A DNA stretch of 39,871 nucleotides from Candidatus Gastranaerophilales bacterium. Its GTDB lineage: Bacteria > Cyanobacteriota > Vampirovibrionia > Gastranaerophilales > Gastranaerophilaceae. How positions within the stretch are numbered: position 1 is the stretch's first letter; each line of letters begins with the position of its first letter. Below are positions 16,631 through 25,151 of the stretch, piece by piece. Below the pieces are notes generated by a model that was not told the DNA's origin, searched no databases, and worked only from the letters and a program-made list of their open reading frames with translations. The stretch is from assembly GCA_944322725.1 (NCBI GenBank), contig CALUPU010000015.1, positions 1-39,871 on the forward strand, given 5' to 3'. A program made the translations under genes and the position numbers.

Positions 16631-17170
16631 ATGGGTTACGCAATTTTCACAGCAAGAAAATTGATGTTGACAAACCGCATCGCTCAATTAAATTTCAGGA
16701 GGATGCAGTTGAGCCAGCAGCAACAAACCTTAGCCGATAACGCGGCCAAGTTGGAACGTGCTATCGCTAACACCAAGAATTTATTCAGCACTATAGGCAA
16801 TGTCTTCCAGATGGGAATGACAATGAATCAAAACATGAATATGATGTTATTATCGCAGAAAATGCAAGCTACAAATGGCGATTTTAACGATCCAACAATA
16901 AGAGCCCAACTCCAAAATCTATTAGCAACAGGTTTAAATGGAGGCAACAACTTCATGAGTACGGAACTGGGAATGTCATTAAGCCTTATGAATCAATCTA
17001 TTGAAACAGTTAATGCATCTAAGCTTCAGCATATTAAAGATATGGAAAATCAAATAGAATTACAGGCAAAATCCATAGAAACACAGCTGCAAGCAGCACA
17101 AAAGGAATTGGAAGCAGTCGAAAAACAAGAAGAAAAAGAATGCGAACGTTCGGCTCCGAAATTCGCATAA
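16631..17170 (+). CDS. Hypothetical coiled-coil protein
   Basis: 179 residues, not recognised. A short hydrophobic start (MGYAIFTARKLMLTNRIAQL) is followed by Gln-rich helices (about 25-55, SQQQQTLADNAAKLERAIAN). The middle is Met/Asn-rich (GMTMNQNMNMMLLSQKM). A long C-terminal coiled coil (about 125-172) reads KDMENQIELQAKSIETQLQA, then KELEAVEKQEEKE. GAGG precedes ATG 16631. A terminator follows at 17203-17230. Confidence 0.75.
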   Translation: MGYAIFTARKLMLTNRIAQLNFRRMQLSQQQQTLADNAAKLERAIANTKNLFSTIGNVFQMGMTMNQNMNMMLLSQKMQATNGDFNDPTIRAQLQNLLATGLNGGNNFMSTELGMSLSLMNQSIETVNASKLQHIKDMENQIELQAKSIETQLQAAQKELEAVEKQEEKECERSAPKFA

Positions 17171-17202
17171 ACAAAATAACAAATACGAATACACCATTAA
17201 TG

Positions 17203-17230
17203 AAGCCAAATTCAATGAATTTGGCTTTTT
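17203..17230. terminator. Intrinsic terminator between convergent genes
   Basis: AAGCCAAATTC-AAT-GAATTTGGCTT, an 11-bp stem with a 3-nt loop and a T run. It lies 33 nt after the coiled-coil gene and just before the rarA stop, serving the plus strand at least. Confidence 0.85.
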
Positions 17231-17235
17231 ATTTA

Positions 17236-18465
17236 TTATTTAAAATACTTCTTATCCTTCAATTCATCGGGCATAAACTGCTGGATATAATCAGGATTGT
17301 CATGTGTATAAACATAACCTTTACCGAATCCGTATTTTTTTGCATCTTTATAATGCGCATCTCTCAAATGCATAGGCGGCGGATAATCCATACCAGAAGA
17401 GATATCGGACAATGCCTCATCTATCGCACATATAGCAGAGTTAGACTTCGGAGCATCAGCGACATAAGCCACAGCAAGAGCCAGAGGGATTCTGCCTTCT
17501 GGGAGTCCGAGCAGTTCAACTGCTTTGTAAGCATTTACAGCTATGTTCATTGCATTGGGGTCCGCAAGACCAACATCTTCCGCAGCACACACTATCAGGC
17601 GTCTGGCAATAAATCTTGGATCTTCTCCCCCTGCCACCATTTTGGCAAGCCAGTATATTGCTGCATTCTTATCACTGCCGCGCAAACTTTTTTGAAAAGC
17701 AGAAGCCATGTCATAATGTTCCTGACGAGAGTATTTTATTCTCTTTTCCTGAGCAAGACTTTCAAGAATTTCAAGAGAAAGTGAACGCTTGTTATCTTTG
17801 TAATCCGCAGCAAAATATGAATTTTCAACAAGATTAAGCGCAAGTCTTGCATCACCGCCCGCATATTTTACGATAAAGTCTATAACCTGCTGTTTTAAAA
17901 CAATTGCACCATGCTTGTCAGAAAGATATTTAAATCCTTTTTCAACAATTGCATATAAATTGTCATCATCTATCGGCTGCAGCATTAAGACCTGAACACG
18001 TGAAATCAAAGCAGGAACCACCTGAAAAGAAGGATTTTCCGTAGTAGAACCTATAAGATAAAAGGTTCCGTTCTCAAGGTAAGGAAGCAAAGCATCCTGC
18101 TGAGTTTTTGAATACCTGTGAATTTCATCTATAAAAAGAATTGTTTTCTTGTTGTATCGAAGATTTTCTTTAGACTTTTCAACACAGTCTTTAATATCCT
18201 TGATACCGGAATTCACTGCACTGAGTTCTATAAATTCGCTGTTGGTATTAGATGCTATCAGCCTTGCAAGCGTAGTCTTACCGCAGCCGGGAGGTCCCCA
18301 GAAAATACAGGAAAAAAGCCTGCCTGAGCGAAGCAGATTAATAAAAGCAGAGTTTTGCCCGACAATCTGATTTTGACCAAGATACTCCTCAAGAGTCTTC
18401 GGCCGCAATGTTTCTGCAAGCGGAATCTGCTTATTTGCTATTTCCAGTGAGTCAAATAAATTCAT
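17236..18465 (-). CDS. rarA: Replication-associated recombination protein RarA (MgsA)
   Basis: 409-residue AAA+ ATPase related to the clamp-loader subunit and RuvB, acting at stalled replication forks. It starts with MNLFDS and the PLAETLRPKTLEEYLGQNQI segment. Walker A is WGPPGCGKTTLARL (about residue 57) and Walker B is ILFIDEIHRYSKTQQD (about 108). The sensor GSTTENPSF is near 139 and arginine-finger region ALISRVQVL near 151. The C-terminal tetramerisation part contains SLRGSDKNAAIYWLAKM, and the RPPPMHLRDA-like motif reads YPPPMHLRDA. The promoter at 18472-18500 leaves no leader, so translation is probably leaderless. Confidence 0.96.
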   Translation of the reverse strand: MNLFDSLEIANKQIPLAETLRPKTLEEYLGQNQIVGQNSAFINLLRSGRLFSCIFWGPPGCGKTTLARLIASNTNSEFIELSAVNSGIKDIKDCVEKSKENLRYNKKTILFIDEIHRYSKTQQDALLPYLENGTFYLIGSTTENPSFQVVPALISRVQVLMLQPIDDDNLYAIVEKGFKYLSDKHGAIVLKQQVIDFIVKYAGGDARLALNLVENSYFAADYKDNKRSLSLEILESLAQEKRIKYSRQEHYDMASAFQKSLRGSDKNAAIYWLAKMVAGGEDPRFIARRLIVCAAEDVGLADPNAMNIAVNAYKAVELLGLPEGRIPLALAVAYVADAPKSNSAICAIDEALSDISSGMDYPPPMHLRDAHYKDAKKYGFGKGYVYTHDNPDYIQQFMPDELKDKKYFK

Positions 18466-18471
18466 ATTAAC

Positions 18472-18500
18472 ATGATAAATGCGAGATAAAACAAAGTCAA
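18472..18500 (-). promoter_or_regulatory. rarA promoter, leaderless arrangement
   Basis: On the minus strand TTGACT (18500-18495) and TATCAT (18477-18472) are separated by 17 bp. Six nt then lead straight into ATG 18465; no Shine-Dalgarno is present. Confidence 0.75.
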
Positions 18501-18503
18501 AAT

Positions 18504-18532
18504 TATGACTTAAGGCAAAATTCAGTTATAAT
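18504..18532 (+). promoter_or_regulatory. Promoter of the exported 202-residue protein, leaderless
   Basis: ATGACT (18504-18509) and TATAAT (18527-18532) with 17-bp spacing, then 6 nt to ATG 18539. It stands back-to-back with the rarA promoter, with the two -35 boxes only 3 bp apart. Confidence 0.75.
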
Positions 18533-18538
18533 AAAACT

Positions 18539-19147
18539 ATGAAAAAATTTATTTCAAAGTCAATTCTATTCTTGTTTGGAGTGCTTATTTGCTCAGGTTC
18601 CGGATACAAAGGAAGTCTGCCTGATATTAACGGTCAATTCGAATATGTAAGAAACACGCCTCAAAAAACAAAACCTGTTTTTAATACATCAGGTGTGAAC
18701 AACCCTAATCCAAGATATAAGAAAATTCCCAGGGAAAATCCACAGTATATTGATATTATTTTAAAAAAAGATAAAACCTCCCCATATATAAATGATCTTA
18801 ACGATGTAATATTGATTCTAGAAAAAATGCAAAAGTGTATTGATACAAACGGCAGCGTCCAAAAATTCAATGCAATAGCAAGTTCTATCATAGACCATGC
18901 AGATTTTATGGCGGAAAAATATGCGCAAAGACCTGAAAGATATTACATATCTTTTTCAAAATTACAGGATATTGCAGCACAGGCACGTTCTATTGCTACT
19001 TTAAGATGTGAATCACAGGTTTATATAAAATATCTTACTTATCAGGGAGAAGGACAGGTTTACAGCAAAGACAGCATAAACAGGCAGATTGAACTTTTTC
19101 GTGAACAGCTTAATATAACCATTCGTATTTTAAAGGATTCAACATAG
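18539..19147 (+). CDS. Exported hypothetical protein
   Basis: 202 residues, not recognised. A signal peptide occupies residues 1-21 (KKFISKSILFLFGVLICSGS). The cysteine is preceded by Ile, so it is not a good lipobox. A proline/asparagine-rich linker (about 30-70) follows. A helical C-terminal domain (about 85-200) contains VILILEKMQKCIDTNG, ASSIIDHADFMAEKYAQRP and IELFREQLNITIRILKDS. It has a leaderless promoter. Its 89-nt gap to the next exported gene has no clear terminator, so both may be co-expressed. Confidence 0.75.
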   Translation: MKKFISKSILFLFGVLICSGSGYKGSLPDINGQFEYVRNTPQKTKPVFNTSGVNNPNPRYKKIPRENPQYIDIILKKDKTSPYINDLNDVILILEKMQKCIDTNGSVQKFNAIASSIIDHADFMAEKYAQRPERYYISFSKLQDIAAQARSIATLRCESQVYIKYLTYQGEGQVYSKDSINRQIELFREQLNITIRILKDST

Positions 19148-19235
19148 CCGAAAAATATACATATCTGTCTAATGCGGCAGTTAAAAATAGGTTTTATTTT
19201 TATGTTGTTCAAGCAAAAAGACAGGGGCTGTTAAC

Positions 19236-20075
19236 ATGCGTAAATACAGTATGCATTTTTTTACGTTTATTTTAATAATTGCTATGGCTGCACCAGCACA
19301 TGCCTATAAGGTAAAGACATTTAAACCGCTTGCCGTAAATCCTATGGCGATAAACCCGCTTGCAGTACCTTACAATAATCCTGCAATAAACGAAAGTTAT
19401 CCCAAAATTACACAAATAGAACTTAATCTGTTCAAACGCACCTACGAAAGACAAAATATCTACGACAGACTTACACGTATTGAAAATAAAATTTTCAGAA
19501 GAAATTTTACAGCAATGCCTCTTGCAAATCGTGTAGACAATATTCTTGCCAATATTGACCCCGGTGTAATGTACAATATTTCAACTAAAGAACTTGCTAA
19601 ACTTGAGAGCAAGATTCTCGGCAGAACATATATGAATGATGACACTGAATCTCGAATCACAAGGCTTGAGAAAGAAATGCTCGGTGCAATGCAGGGCGGA
19701 AACCTGACTGAAAGATTCAATACAGTAAAAACAGCGTCAAAACATTACAACTCTTATCCGGAACTTATGCAGAGCCAGAGTGTATACCCTCAGTACAGCG
19801 GTAATGCAAATCCGTATTACATGTCAAAAAACTGGAGCGGGACAAGATCAAGAAGAGGTGTCAGCGGACTTGTACAAAATCTGCTGGGTACAATCTTCGG
19901 TGATTTCAGTGCAGGCAGCCTGACAGGTTTTACACCGCCAATTTATGACCCGTACAATCCATATGGAGGATTTAACCCCGGAATGGGTACACAGAACTAC
20001 TATATGGGAAATCATGGCGGATATATGGATAACAGAAATATTGGAAATACATCAACAGTAAAAATTTTAGATTAA
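19236..20075 (+). CDS. Exported protein with LExKIFGRxY-type repeats
   Basis: 279 residues. Signal peptide 1-24 (FFTFILIIAMAAPAHA). Residues 50-165 hold three imperfect repeats of about 35-45 residues: IELNLFKRTYERQNIYDRL, then LTRIENKIFRRNFTAMPLANR, then LAKLESKILGRTYMNDDTESR and ITRLEKEMLG. Each has the form L-x-x-[IL]-E-x-[KE]-[IM]-[FL]-x-R-x-[YF]. The C-terminal ~90 residues are Gly/Asn/Tyr-rich (NPYGGFNPGMGTQNYYMG) and probably disordered. A periplasmic or surface protein is inferred. Start ATG 19236 is chosen because the signal peptide follows at once. Confidence 0.75.
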   Translation: MRKYSMHFFTFILIIAMAAPAHAYKVKTFKPLAVNPMAINPLAVPYNNPAINESYPKITQIELNLFKRTYERQNIYDRLTRIENKIFRRNFTAMPLANRVDNILANIDPGVMYNISTKELAKLESKILGRTYMNDDTESRITRLEKEMLGAMQGGNLTERFNTVKTASKHYNSYPELMQSQSVYPQYSGNANPYYMSKNWSGTRSRRGVSGLVQNLLGTIFGDFSAGSLTGFTPPIYDPYNPYGGFNPGMGTQNYYMGNHGGYMDNRNIGNTSTVKILD

Positions 20076-20076
20076 C

Positions 20077-20105
20077 CTGACATATTTGTCTGATTTTGCT
20101 ATAAT
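20077..20105 (+). promoter_or_regulatory. yajQ promoter
   Basis: CTGACA (20077-20082) and TATAAT (20100-20105) with 17-bp spacing. A strong AGGAGGT at 20124-20130 precedes ATG 20135, giving a conventional leader. Confidence 0.75.
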
Positions 20106-20134
20106 AACAGTCTAATATTATTCAGGAGGTATTT

Positions 20135-20635
20135 ATGGCAAAAGAGTGCAGTTTTGATGTTGTTTCAGAATTTGATAAACAAGAACTTGTAAATGCGGTT
20201 GATCAGGCAAAAAGGGAACTCTCATCAAGATTTGATTTAAAAAATACAAATTCGGATATTAATCTTGAAGCAGACAAAGCAATTACAATAACTACAAGCG
20301 ATGATATGAAGCTTCGAAATATACTGGATATTCTGCAAACAAAACTTGTGAAAAGAAATATAAATATTAAAATATTAGACCCTCAGCCTGTTGAAAATGC
20401 ACTGGGAGGAAATGTCAGACAGGTCTTTAACCTGAAAAAAGGACTAAATGTTGAACTCGGTAAAAAAATAGTTGCTGATATAAAAGCTTCAAAGCTTAAA
20501 GTACAGGCTTCTATTCAAGGAGATCAGGTTAGAGTGTCAGGCAAAAGCAAAGATGATTTGCAAGATGTTATAAAACTTTTAAGAGAAAAAGAAGATTCTT
20601 ACGACATCCCGTTACAATTCCAGAATTACAGATAA
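20135..20635 (+). CDS. yajQ: YajQ-family nucleotide-binding protein
   Basis: 166 residues, the full DUF520/YajQ length. It starts AKECSFDVVSEFDKQELVNA and continues ELSSRFDLKNTNSDI. The central KGLNVELGKKIVADIKASKLKVQASIQGD, cited in parts as ELGKKIVADIK and KVQASIQGDQVRVSGKSKDD, is highly typical. Two ferredoxin-like domains bind nucleotides; in some bacteria a member binds cyclic di-GMP. Canonical promoter and Shine-Dalgarno. Confidence 0.96.
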   Translation: MAKECSFDVVSEFDKQELVNAVDQAKRELSSRFDLKNTNSDINLEADKAITITTSDDMKLRNILDILQTKLVKRNINIKILDPQPVENALGGNVRQVFNLKKGLNVELGKKIVADIKASKLKVQASIQGDQVRVSGKSKDDLQDVIKLLREKEDSYDIPLQFQNYR

Positions 20636-20829
20636 ATTCTTCATACTATCATTGAATCTCTGCCTTAAAAAATAATGTTAATTTATGTTGCATTATTGGC
20701 ATGCAATAGCAAAAAAAATTTCTTACAAACATTCATATACAATGAGTGGAAAATGCTGATTAATATTAAAATTAGTTAAATTTTCATTTAAGCTTATTGA
20801 AAAAGAAAAAAGCTTATGCGACATTACAT

Positions 20830-23796
20830 ATGGGCAGGAATATGATAATTAATCAAAATCATAACATTCTATATAAAGAGCGAATGGGTCACAAGGTTAA
20901 GTCTCGTGTGACTAAAGAAGAGTTTTCTCAAAATAATTATAATCAACCGTCTTTAAAGAGAGAGTTAAGAGATATTTCCTTTAAAGGCGGTTTTTCTTTT
21001 GTAAAAAAAGTCATAGAATCTTCTATATACAAAAAAACAAAAATATATGACTACAATTCATCTGTTGACACTATGAAGAGATATTTTCAATCCAGTGTAG
21101 AGTCACTTACAAATGCAATCAAAAAACAAAAAACAATTAATAAACAGATAATTTTAGATGAATCCGGCAAAATTCAATTTAAAGAAAAAAAATTTTTAAA
21201 ACAAGTAACCGACGGTATTATCTATCCTCTAAAACTTCCTTTACATCTCTTGGATACATTTATTAATGTATTGAGAAAAAGACAAATTGTTTCTGAAAAT
21301 TTTGGAAAAAACTCAAATACATTATTTGGAAAATTCAGAAACAGACTTGACGACAGTGACAAGTTTAATTCACTGGTAGGGTTTGTAAAATCTGCTGATA
21401 AATATAAGTATGATTCTGAAAAAGTAAGAGCTGCCGCTCTGTTTAGAGACGGAATGAAAGCATTTGACCCCAAATCAGGCAACTATAACAGTGTGCATGA
21501 AAGAGCTTTGACCAGAATCGTTACAGGTTTTATTCCTGCATTTTTCCTTGCAAATGATGCTTACAACCTATCCAGATTGTGCGATGATGATCCGAAACTT
21601 GCAGATAAAGAAAAGAAAATCCGTTTTAATCAAGAATCAAAACGAGTACTCTCAAATGCATATATTCAGTTAATCACGCTGGGCGCCTTATCTAAATTTG
21701 TTAATTCCAGCAAACTTGCATTCGTTACAGTAACTGTTATCACAACCTTGTTTACTGAGATTTATTCAAGACTTTCTAACGGAAAGAAAATACACTTTAT
21801 CTCTAAAGAAGAAGCTCAAAAAATTAATAAAAAAGAACAGGAAAAAATAAAGAATAACAAAAAAGAGGATTCAACAGTTTCTGAAGTTAAGGACGAACCT
21901 GCTGAAAAAACAAGTATACAAGATGAACAAATTACACCCGAAAAAACTTCAAATAGACCCGGATTTAAAAGTTCAATGGTATTTAAAGATTTTGCAATAC
22001 CATCAAATATCTCTTTTACAGACCGAACTAAAGAAGTGAATAATAATAAAAACGAAAAAGAACAAACAAAAGAATTAAAACCGCTTCTCAACGTAAAATC
22101 GATTGTTACCTGGATTCTTGGAACTATAGCTATCGGCTATGCAATCAAAGCCGGTAAATACGGCTATAAAAAATTATTGGATAGTAAAAAACTGGCAGAT
22201 AAGCCGTTTATAAAAACTTTGAAAAATATAAAAGCAAATAATAAAGAAAGAACAAAATCAATAGAAAAATTCTTTGGTTTAGAAAAAATTAAAGGCAAAA
22301 CATTATTTGAAAAACTTTACAATAAAATCACAACAAAAGAACATAGAATTTCTCAAGAAGAATTCAAAACAACTGTCGAAAGGTTAAGAACATATGACTC
22401 AGGCCTTGGCAGCAAATTTCATCTGGTTACTAAAAATTATCAGAAATATGAAAAAATAAAAGAATTCGCATCTGAATTTGCTCAAGAACTAAGAAAAGCA
22501 GGCTTAGAGAAATATGCTGATGAATTTGAAAATATAGCTAAAGGTGAATTTACTAAAGCACGTAAAAATAAAATTATTAAGTCAAACTTTGAAAACTTCT
22601 ACAATCAATTAATAGAACAAAAAGAACTTTCTCTTGCTGACGAAATAAAAAATAAAGTTATCAATGCTGACGGTTCAATTAATACAGACAGCTATGAACA
22701 AATTAGAAAAATGCTTATAAAAGTTGGTAAGATAAGACCCCAAAGCGAAATTAAAGAATTCGCAATGGCATTCGATAATGTTTTTAAGGTTGATCAAGAT
22801 GAAGCAAATCTCAAACTGTATTTTGACGCAATTAAGGAATTACGAAAACTAGATAAAACAGAAATTGTTAACAAATATCACAAATCATTAGTTAAGGCAG
22901 TAAATATTGAATATGTAAATCTGGGAAGACAAAACAGATTTATAATAAAAGAATTAACAGATTTAGTTATTCAGCCGTTCAAATTTATATGGAACACAAT
23001 TACATTTCCTTATAAACTTGCTACTAAAGTTGAAAAAATGACAAAACCTGCAAAATTACCGGAATGGAAGCCTGAAATAGAAACTGTATCTAACAGCATA
23101 AAAAAACTAAATAAAACATATGACAAAGTTGAAAAACAAGTAAAAAAATGGAATGCAAGAGCCGACAGAAAGAATGGAAAAGCAATACGTAACGGTAAAA
23201 AACCATATATAGAAAAAAAAGATATTGATACCGAATTTGCTAAAATAATGAATAAAAAAATAAGCAAAGCCTTTAATACCGTGACCATGTCAAGTATATC
23301 CAATGCAGAATTATCAGAACTGGCAAAATACTCAACAACTGCAGCAACAGCCTGGTTCTTAATCGCAGACAACTACAATATGGTTATGCTCAAATCCAAT
23401 GGTGAAAAACAAAAAGAAGCCGGAATGAAAGCAAAAGAAAGGGCAATGCAAGAAACTTCAAGATTATTCTATTCACAGATGCTAATTAACTTATTTAATA
23501 ATACATTCAGAAATGTGTACAACAACAGCTTGTTTGGAGCACAGGCAGTAAATGCAGTGTCGACATCACTGGGTGAATATTTGAACAGGGTAACAATAGG
23601 TATACCGGTTAAAGAATGTACTAAAGATGAAATTATTAAACAGGATGAAGAAAATCTCAAAAGAAAAGATGCAAAAGGCAAGCTTATCAGATTTATGTCA
23701 CGACTTACAGGGAAAAGAGCATTAACGTTGAGAGAAAATGTTCAAAAAAGAGAAAATGTTCAAAAAGAAACCAAAGAATCTGAAAATAAAAAATAG
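20830..23796 (+). CDS. Large hypothetical protein (~990 residues) with ISFKGG motif
   Basis: Long, Lys/Glu/Asn-rich protein, not recognised. An N-terminal ISFKGGF motif (about residue 50) matches the short motif in other lineage-specific proteins here. The sequence has two similar halves. Each has a hydrophobic/aromatic region (IYPLKLPLHLLDTFINVL near 140; FKFIWNTITFPYKLATKVEKM near 725). Each also has an alanine-rich region with FFLANDAYNLSRL or AWFLIADNYNMVML, followed by a SRLFYSQMLINL-like or AYIQLITLGAL helix. An internal duplication is therefore likely. Low-complexity charged linkers lie around residues 340-420, and one clear hydrophobic segment is near 440 (IVTWILGTIAIGYAIKAG). Start uncertain: ATG 20830, ATG 20842 and TTG 20797 are all in frame, none with a good Shine-Dalgarno. 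Confidence 0.75.
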   Translation: MGRNMIINQNHNILYKERMGHKVKSRVTKEEFSQNNYNQPSLKRELRDISFKGGFSFVKKVIESSIYKKTKIYDYNSSVDTMKRYFQSSVESLTNAIKKQKTINKQIILDESGKIQFKEKKFLKQVTDGIIYPLKLPLHLLDTFINVLRKRQIVSENFGKNSNTLFGKFRNRLDDSDKFNSLVGFVKSADKYKYDSEKVRAAALFRDGMKAFDPKSGNYNSVHERALTRIVTGFIPAFFLANDAYNLSRLCDDDPKLADKEKKIRFNQESKRVLSNAYIQLITLGALSKFVNSSKLAFVTVTVITTLFTEIYSRLSNGKKIHFISKEEAQKINKKEQEKIKNNKKEDSTVSEVKDEPAEKTSIQDEQITPEKTSNRPGFKSSMVFKDFAIPSNISFTDRTKEVNNNKNEKEQTKELKPLLNVKSIVTWILGTIAIGYAIKAGKYGYKKLLDSKKLADKPFIKTLKNIKANNKERTKSIEKFFGLEKIKGKTLFEKLYNKITTKEHRISQEEFKTTVERLRTYDSGLGSKFHLVTKNYQKYEKIKEFASEFAQELRKAGLEKYADEFENIAKGEFTKARKNKIIKSNFENFYNQLIEQKELSLADEIKNKVINADGSINTDSYEQIRKMLIKVGKIRPQSEIKEFAMAFDNVFKVDQDEANLKLYFDAIKELRKLDKTEIVNKYHKSLVKAVNIEYVNLGRQNRFIIKELTDLVIQPFKFIWNTITFPYKLATKVEKMTKPAKLPEWKPEIETVSNSIKKLNKTYDKVEKQVKKWNARADRKNGKAIRNGKKPYIEKKDIDTEFAKIMNKKISKAFNTVTMSSISNAELSELAKYSTTAATAWFLIADNYNMVMLKSNGEKQKEAGMKAKERAMQETSRLFYSQMLINLFNNTFRNVYNNSLFGAQAVNAVSTSLGEYLNRVTIGIPVKECTKDEIIKQDEENLKRKDAKGKLIRFMSRLTGKRALTLRENVQKRENVQKETKESENKK

Positions 23797-23802
23797 ATAC
23801 TA

Positions 23803-23829
23803 AAAAGCCTCGAAATAATCGAGGCTTTT
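23803..23829. terminator. Bidirectional terminator
   Basis: AAAAGCCTCGA and its exact complement TCGAGGCTTTT flank a 5-nt loop, between the convergent large gene and trxA. Confidence 0.85.
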
Positions 23830-23837
23830 ATTTATAA

Positions 23838-24161
23838 TTACAAATGTTTTTCTATATTAGAAACAATTGTTGTTTTAGGCATTAAGCCAACAAGTCTTTC
23901 AACAGCTTTGCCTTCTTTGAATATCAAAAGAGTAGGCAGACCGCTCACAGAATATTCCTTAGCCGTTTTAAGATTCTCATCCGTATTTAATTTAACAACT
24001 TTAAGTTTACCCTCAAAGTCTTTAGCAACCTCATCTAATACAGGACCCAATTTTCTGCAAGGTCCGCACCAAGGCGCCCAAAAATCAACTATAGTCAGTT
24101 CCGATGAATTAATAACTTCTTGTTCAAATGTTGAGTCATTAATATCCATTGCATTTGACAT
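23838..24161 (-). CDS. trxA: Thioredoxin
   Basis: 107 residues, normal for thioredoxin. Active site DFWAPWCGPCRKLGP at about residues 28-42 (WCGPC), then VVKLNTDEN, and the cis-proline region SGLPTLLIFKEGK. Cytosolic disulfide reductant. Start ATG 24161 is preferred to an upstream in-frame start at 24215 because AAGGAGGAG lies just before it and the length then fits the family. It ends at the shared terminator 23803-23829. Confidence 0.96.
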   Translation of the reverse strand: MSNAMDINDSTFEQEVINSSELTIVDFWAPWCGPCRKLGPVLDEVAKDFEGKLKVVKLNTDENLKTAKEYSVSGLPTLLIFKEGKAVERLVGLMPKTTIVSNIEKHL

Positions 24162-24255
24162 AAATGTCTCCTCCTTAATTAACATTGTTTTTAATGTATA
24201 GAATAATTTTAACAAAAAGTCAATTAATAGGCTAGATATAGATTAAAAAAAATTA

Positions 24256-24283
24256 TTGACTCGAGAGTTTTATTTGGTATGCT
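24256..24283 (+). promoter_or_regulatory. tRNA-Phe promoter (extended -10)
   Basis: TTGACT (24256-24261), 16 bp, then TATGCT (24278-24283) preceded by TGG, an extended -10 element. The start would be near 24290, giving a short 5' leader. Confidence 0.7.
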
Positions 24284-24316
24284 TAATAAGGTGGTTAGAT
24301 GTTAAGTTAAAACTAA

Positions 24317-24392
24317 GCCGCGTTAGCTCAGTTGGTAGAGCAAGGGACTGAAAATCCCTGTGTCCTTGGTTCGATTCCGAGACGCGGCACCA
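24317..24392 (+). tRNA. tRNA-Phe (anticodon GAA), CCA encoded
   Basis: GCCGCGT pairs with ACGCGGC. D-arm TAGCTCAGTTGGTAGAGCA, anticodon arm GGGA-CTGAAAA-TCCC with GAA, T-loop TTCGATT. Discriminator A and encoded CCA at 24390-24392. Unlike the other three tRNAs here it has no flanking repeats. Confidence 0.96.
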
Positions 24393-24395
24393 CTT

Positions 24396-24420
24396 AAAAG
24401 ACTCCTTCGGGAGTCTTTTT
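24396..24420 (+). terminator. tRNA-Phe terminator
   Basis: AAAAGACTCC-TTCG-GGAGTCTTTTT, a UUCG-loop terminator starting 3 nt after CCA. The remaining gap to the exporter gene (24421-24494) holds nothing further. Confidence 0.9.
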
Positions 24421-24494
24421 TATTCTCGCAATCGAAACATGGGCTCTCCACCTTCTGCATTTATAACATAAAATTTCTTTTTAGTCGGATTAAC

Positions 24495-24809
24495 TTACAC
24501 CAATAATCTTAATCCTGTTATTCCGCTTATAATAAGAGCAATACAGATTAGTCGCATAGCGGTTACTGGTTCTTTAAAAAGTATAATTCCGAAAATGACA
24601 GTTCCGACTGTTCCGATTCCTGTCCAGATTGCATATGCAGTGCCTAAAGGAAAATGTTTTAGCGCAAGCGCCAGAAAATAAAAACTCGCAATCATACAGA
24701 CAACTGTTATGATAGATGGAATAATCAGTGAAAACCCTTGTGTAAACTTCAAACCTACAGCCCAGCTAATTTCAAATAATCCTGCTACTAATAAATACAT
24801 CCAATGCAT
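24495..24809 (-). CDS. gdx: Guanidinium exporter Gdx (SugE-type SMR protein)
   Basis: 104-residue, four-helix small multidrug resistance family protein. Helix 1 has AGLFEISWAVGLKFTQGF with the essential Glu near residue 13 in the SugE-type E-(I/V)-x-W-A-V-G-L-K context. The loop GTAYAIWTGIGTVG and helix 4 (LICIALIISGITGL) match SugE/Gdx rather than EmrE. The family exports guanidinium in exchange for protons as a dimer of antiparallel subunits. A guanidine-I riboswitch and terminator lie directly upstream (24841-24950), which supports the substrate assignment. Confidence 0.93.
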   Translation of the reverse strand: MHWMYLLVAGLFEISWAVGLKFTQGFSLIIPSIITVVCMIASFYFLALALKHFPLGTAYAIWTGIGTVGTVIFGIILFKEPVTAMRLICIALIISGITGLRLLV

Positions 24810-24840
24810 AAAATTTCTGCTTGTCCTTTCATTTTTATAG

Positions 24841-24876
24841 AAAAAACCTGAGAGATATATTATCTCCCAGGTTTTT
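24841..24876 (-). terminator. Riboswitch-controlled terminator upstream of gdx
   Basis: On the minus strand AACCTGGGAGAT pairs with ATCTCTCAGGTT (12 bp including one G-U) around a 5-nt loop, followed by T. Its 5' arm overlaps the 3' side of the aptamer, so ligand binding would compete with the terminator. Confidence 0.85.
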
Positions 24877-24950
24877 ATCCTTCCGTGTACACAAACTTTG
24901 TGAGTTTTCTCTCGGACCAGACCAATAATATAATTGCGGAACCCTAGAAA
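24860..24950 (-). ncRNA. Guanidine-I (ykkC) riboswitch
   Basis: The minus strand carries the conserved ykkC blocks in order: CTAGGGTTCCG (24947-24937), CTGGTCCGAGAGAAAAC (about 24922-24906), ACACGGAAGGATAAAA (about 24891-24876) and CCTGGGAGA. This is the guanidine-sensing aptamer class. The overlapping terminator predicts that guanidine binding permits transcription into gdx. Confidence 0.92.
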
Positions 24951-25025
24951 ACATTTATTATTAAATTATAATAAGAGTTTATCATAAAATTTACCATAAA
25001 CAAGTATAATCTAAATAAATAAATG

Positions 25026-25050
25026 AAAAAGACTCCCGAAGGAGTTTTTT
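25026..25050 (-). terminator. Terminator of the CMD-cupin operon
   Basis: On the minus strand ACTCC-TTCG-GGAGT followed by C and five T, about 100 nt past the stop codon. It is nearly the same sequence as the tRNA-Phe terminator. Between it and the gene, a strong GCCGGCT/AGCCGGC hairpin (25081-25100) lacks a T run. Confidence 0.75.
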
Positions 25051-25151
25051 CATATTTACTAATCTAGTGTCACAATTGCTGCCGGCTCATCGCAGCCGGC
25101 AATTGTTCACCTTTTCAATAAGCCACTCAAAAATTTCGTTCAAGTTCCTTA

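Noticed and set aside
17140-17784. 214-codon plus-strand ORF at the end of the coiled-coil gene
   Set aside because: It lies mostly antisense to the clearly conserved rarA coding sequence and has no ribosome site.
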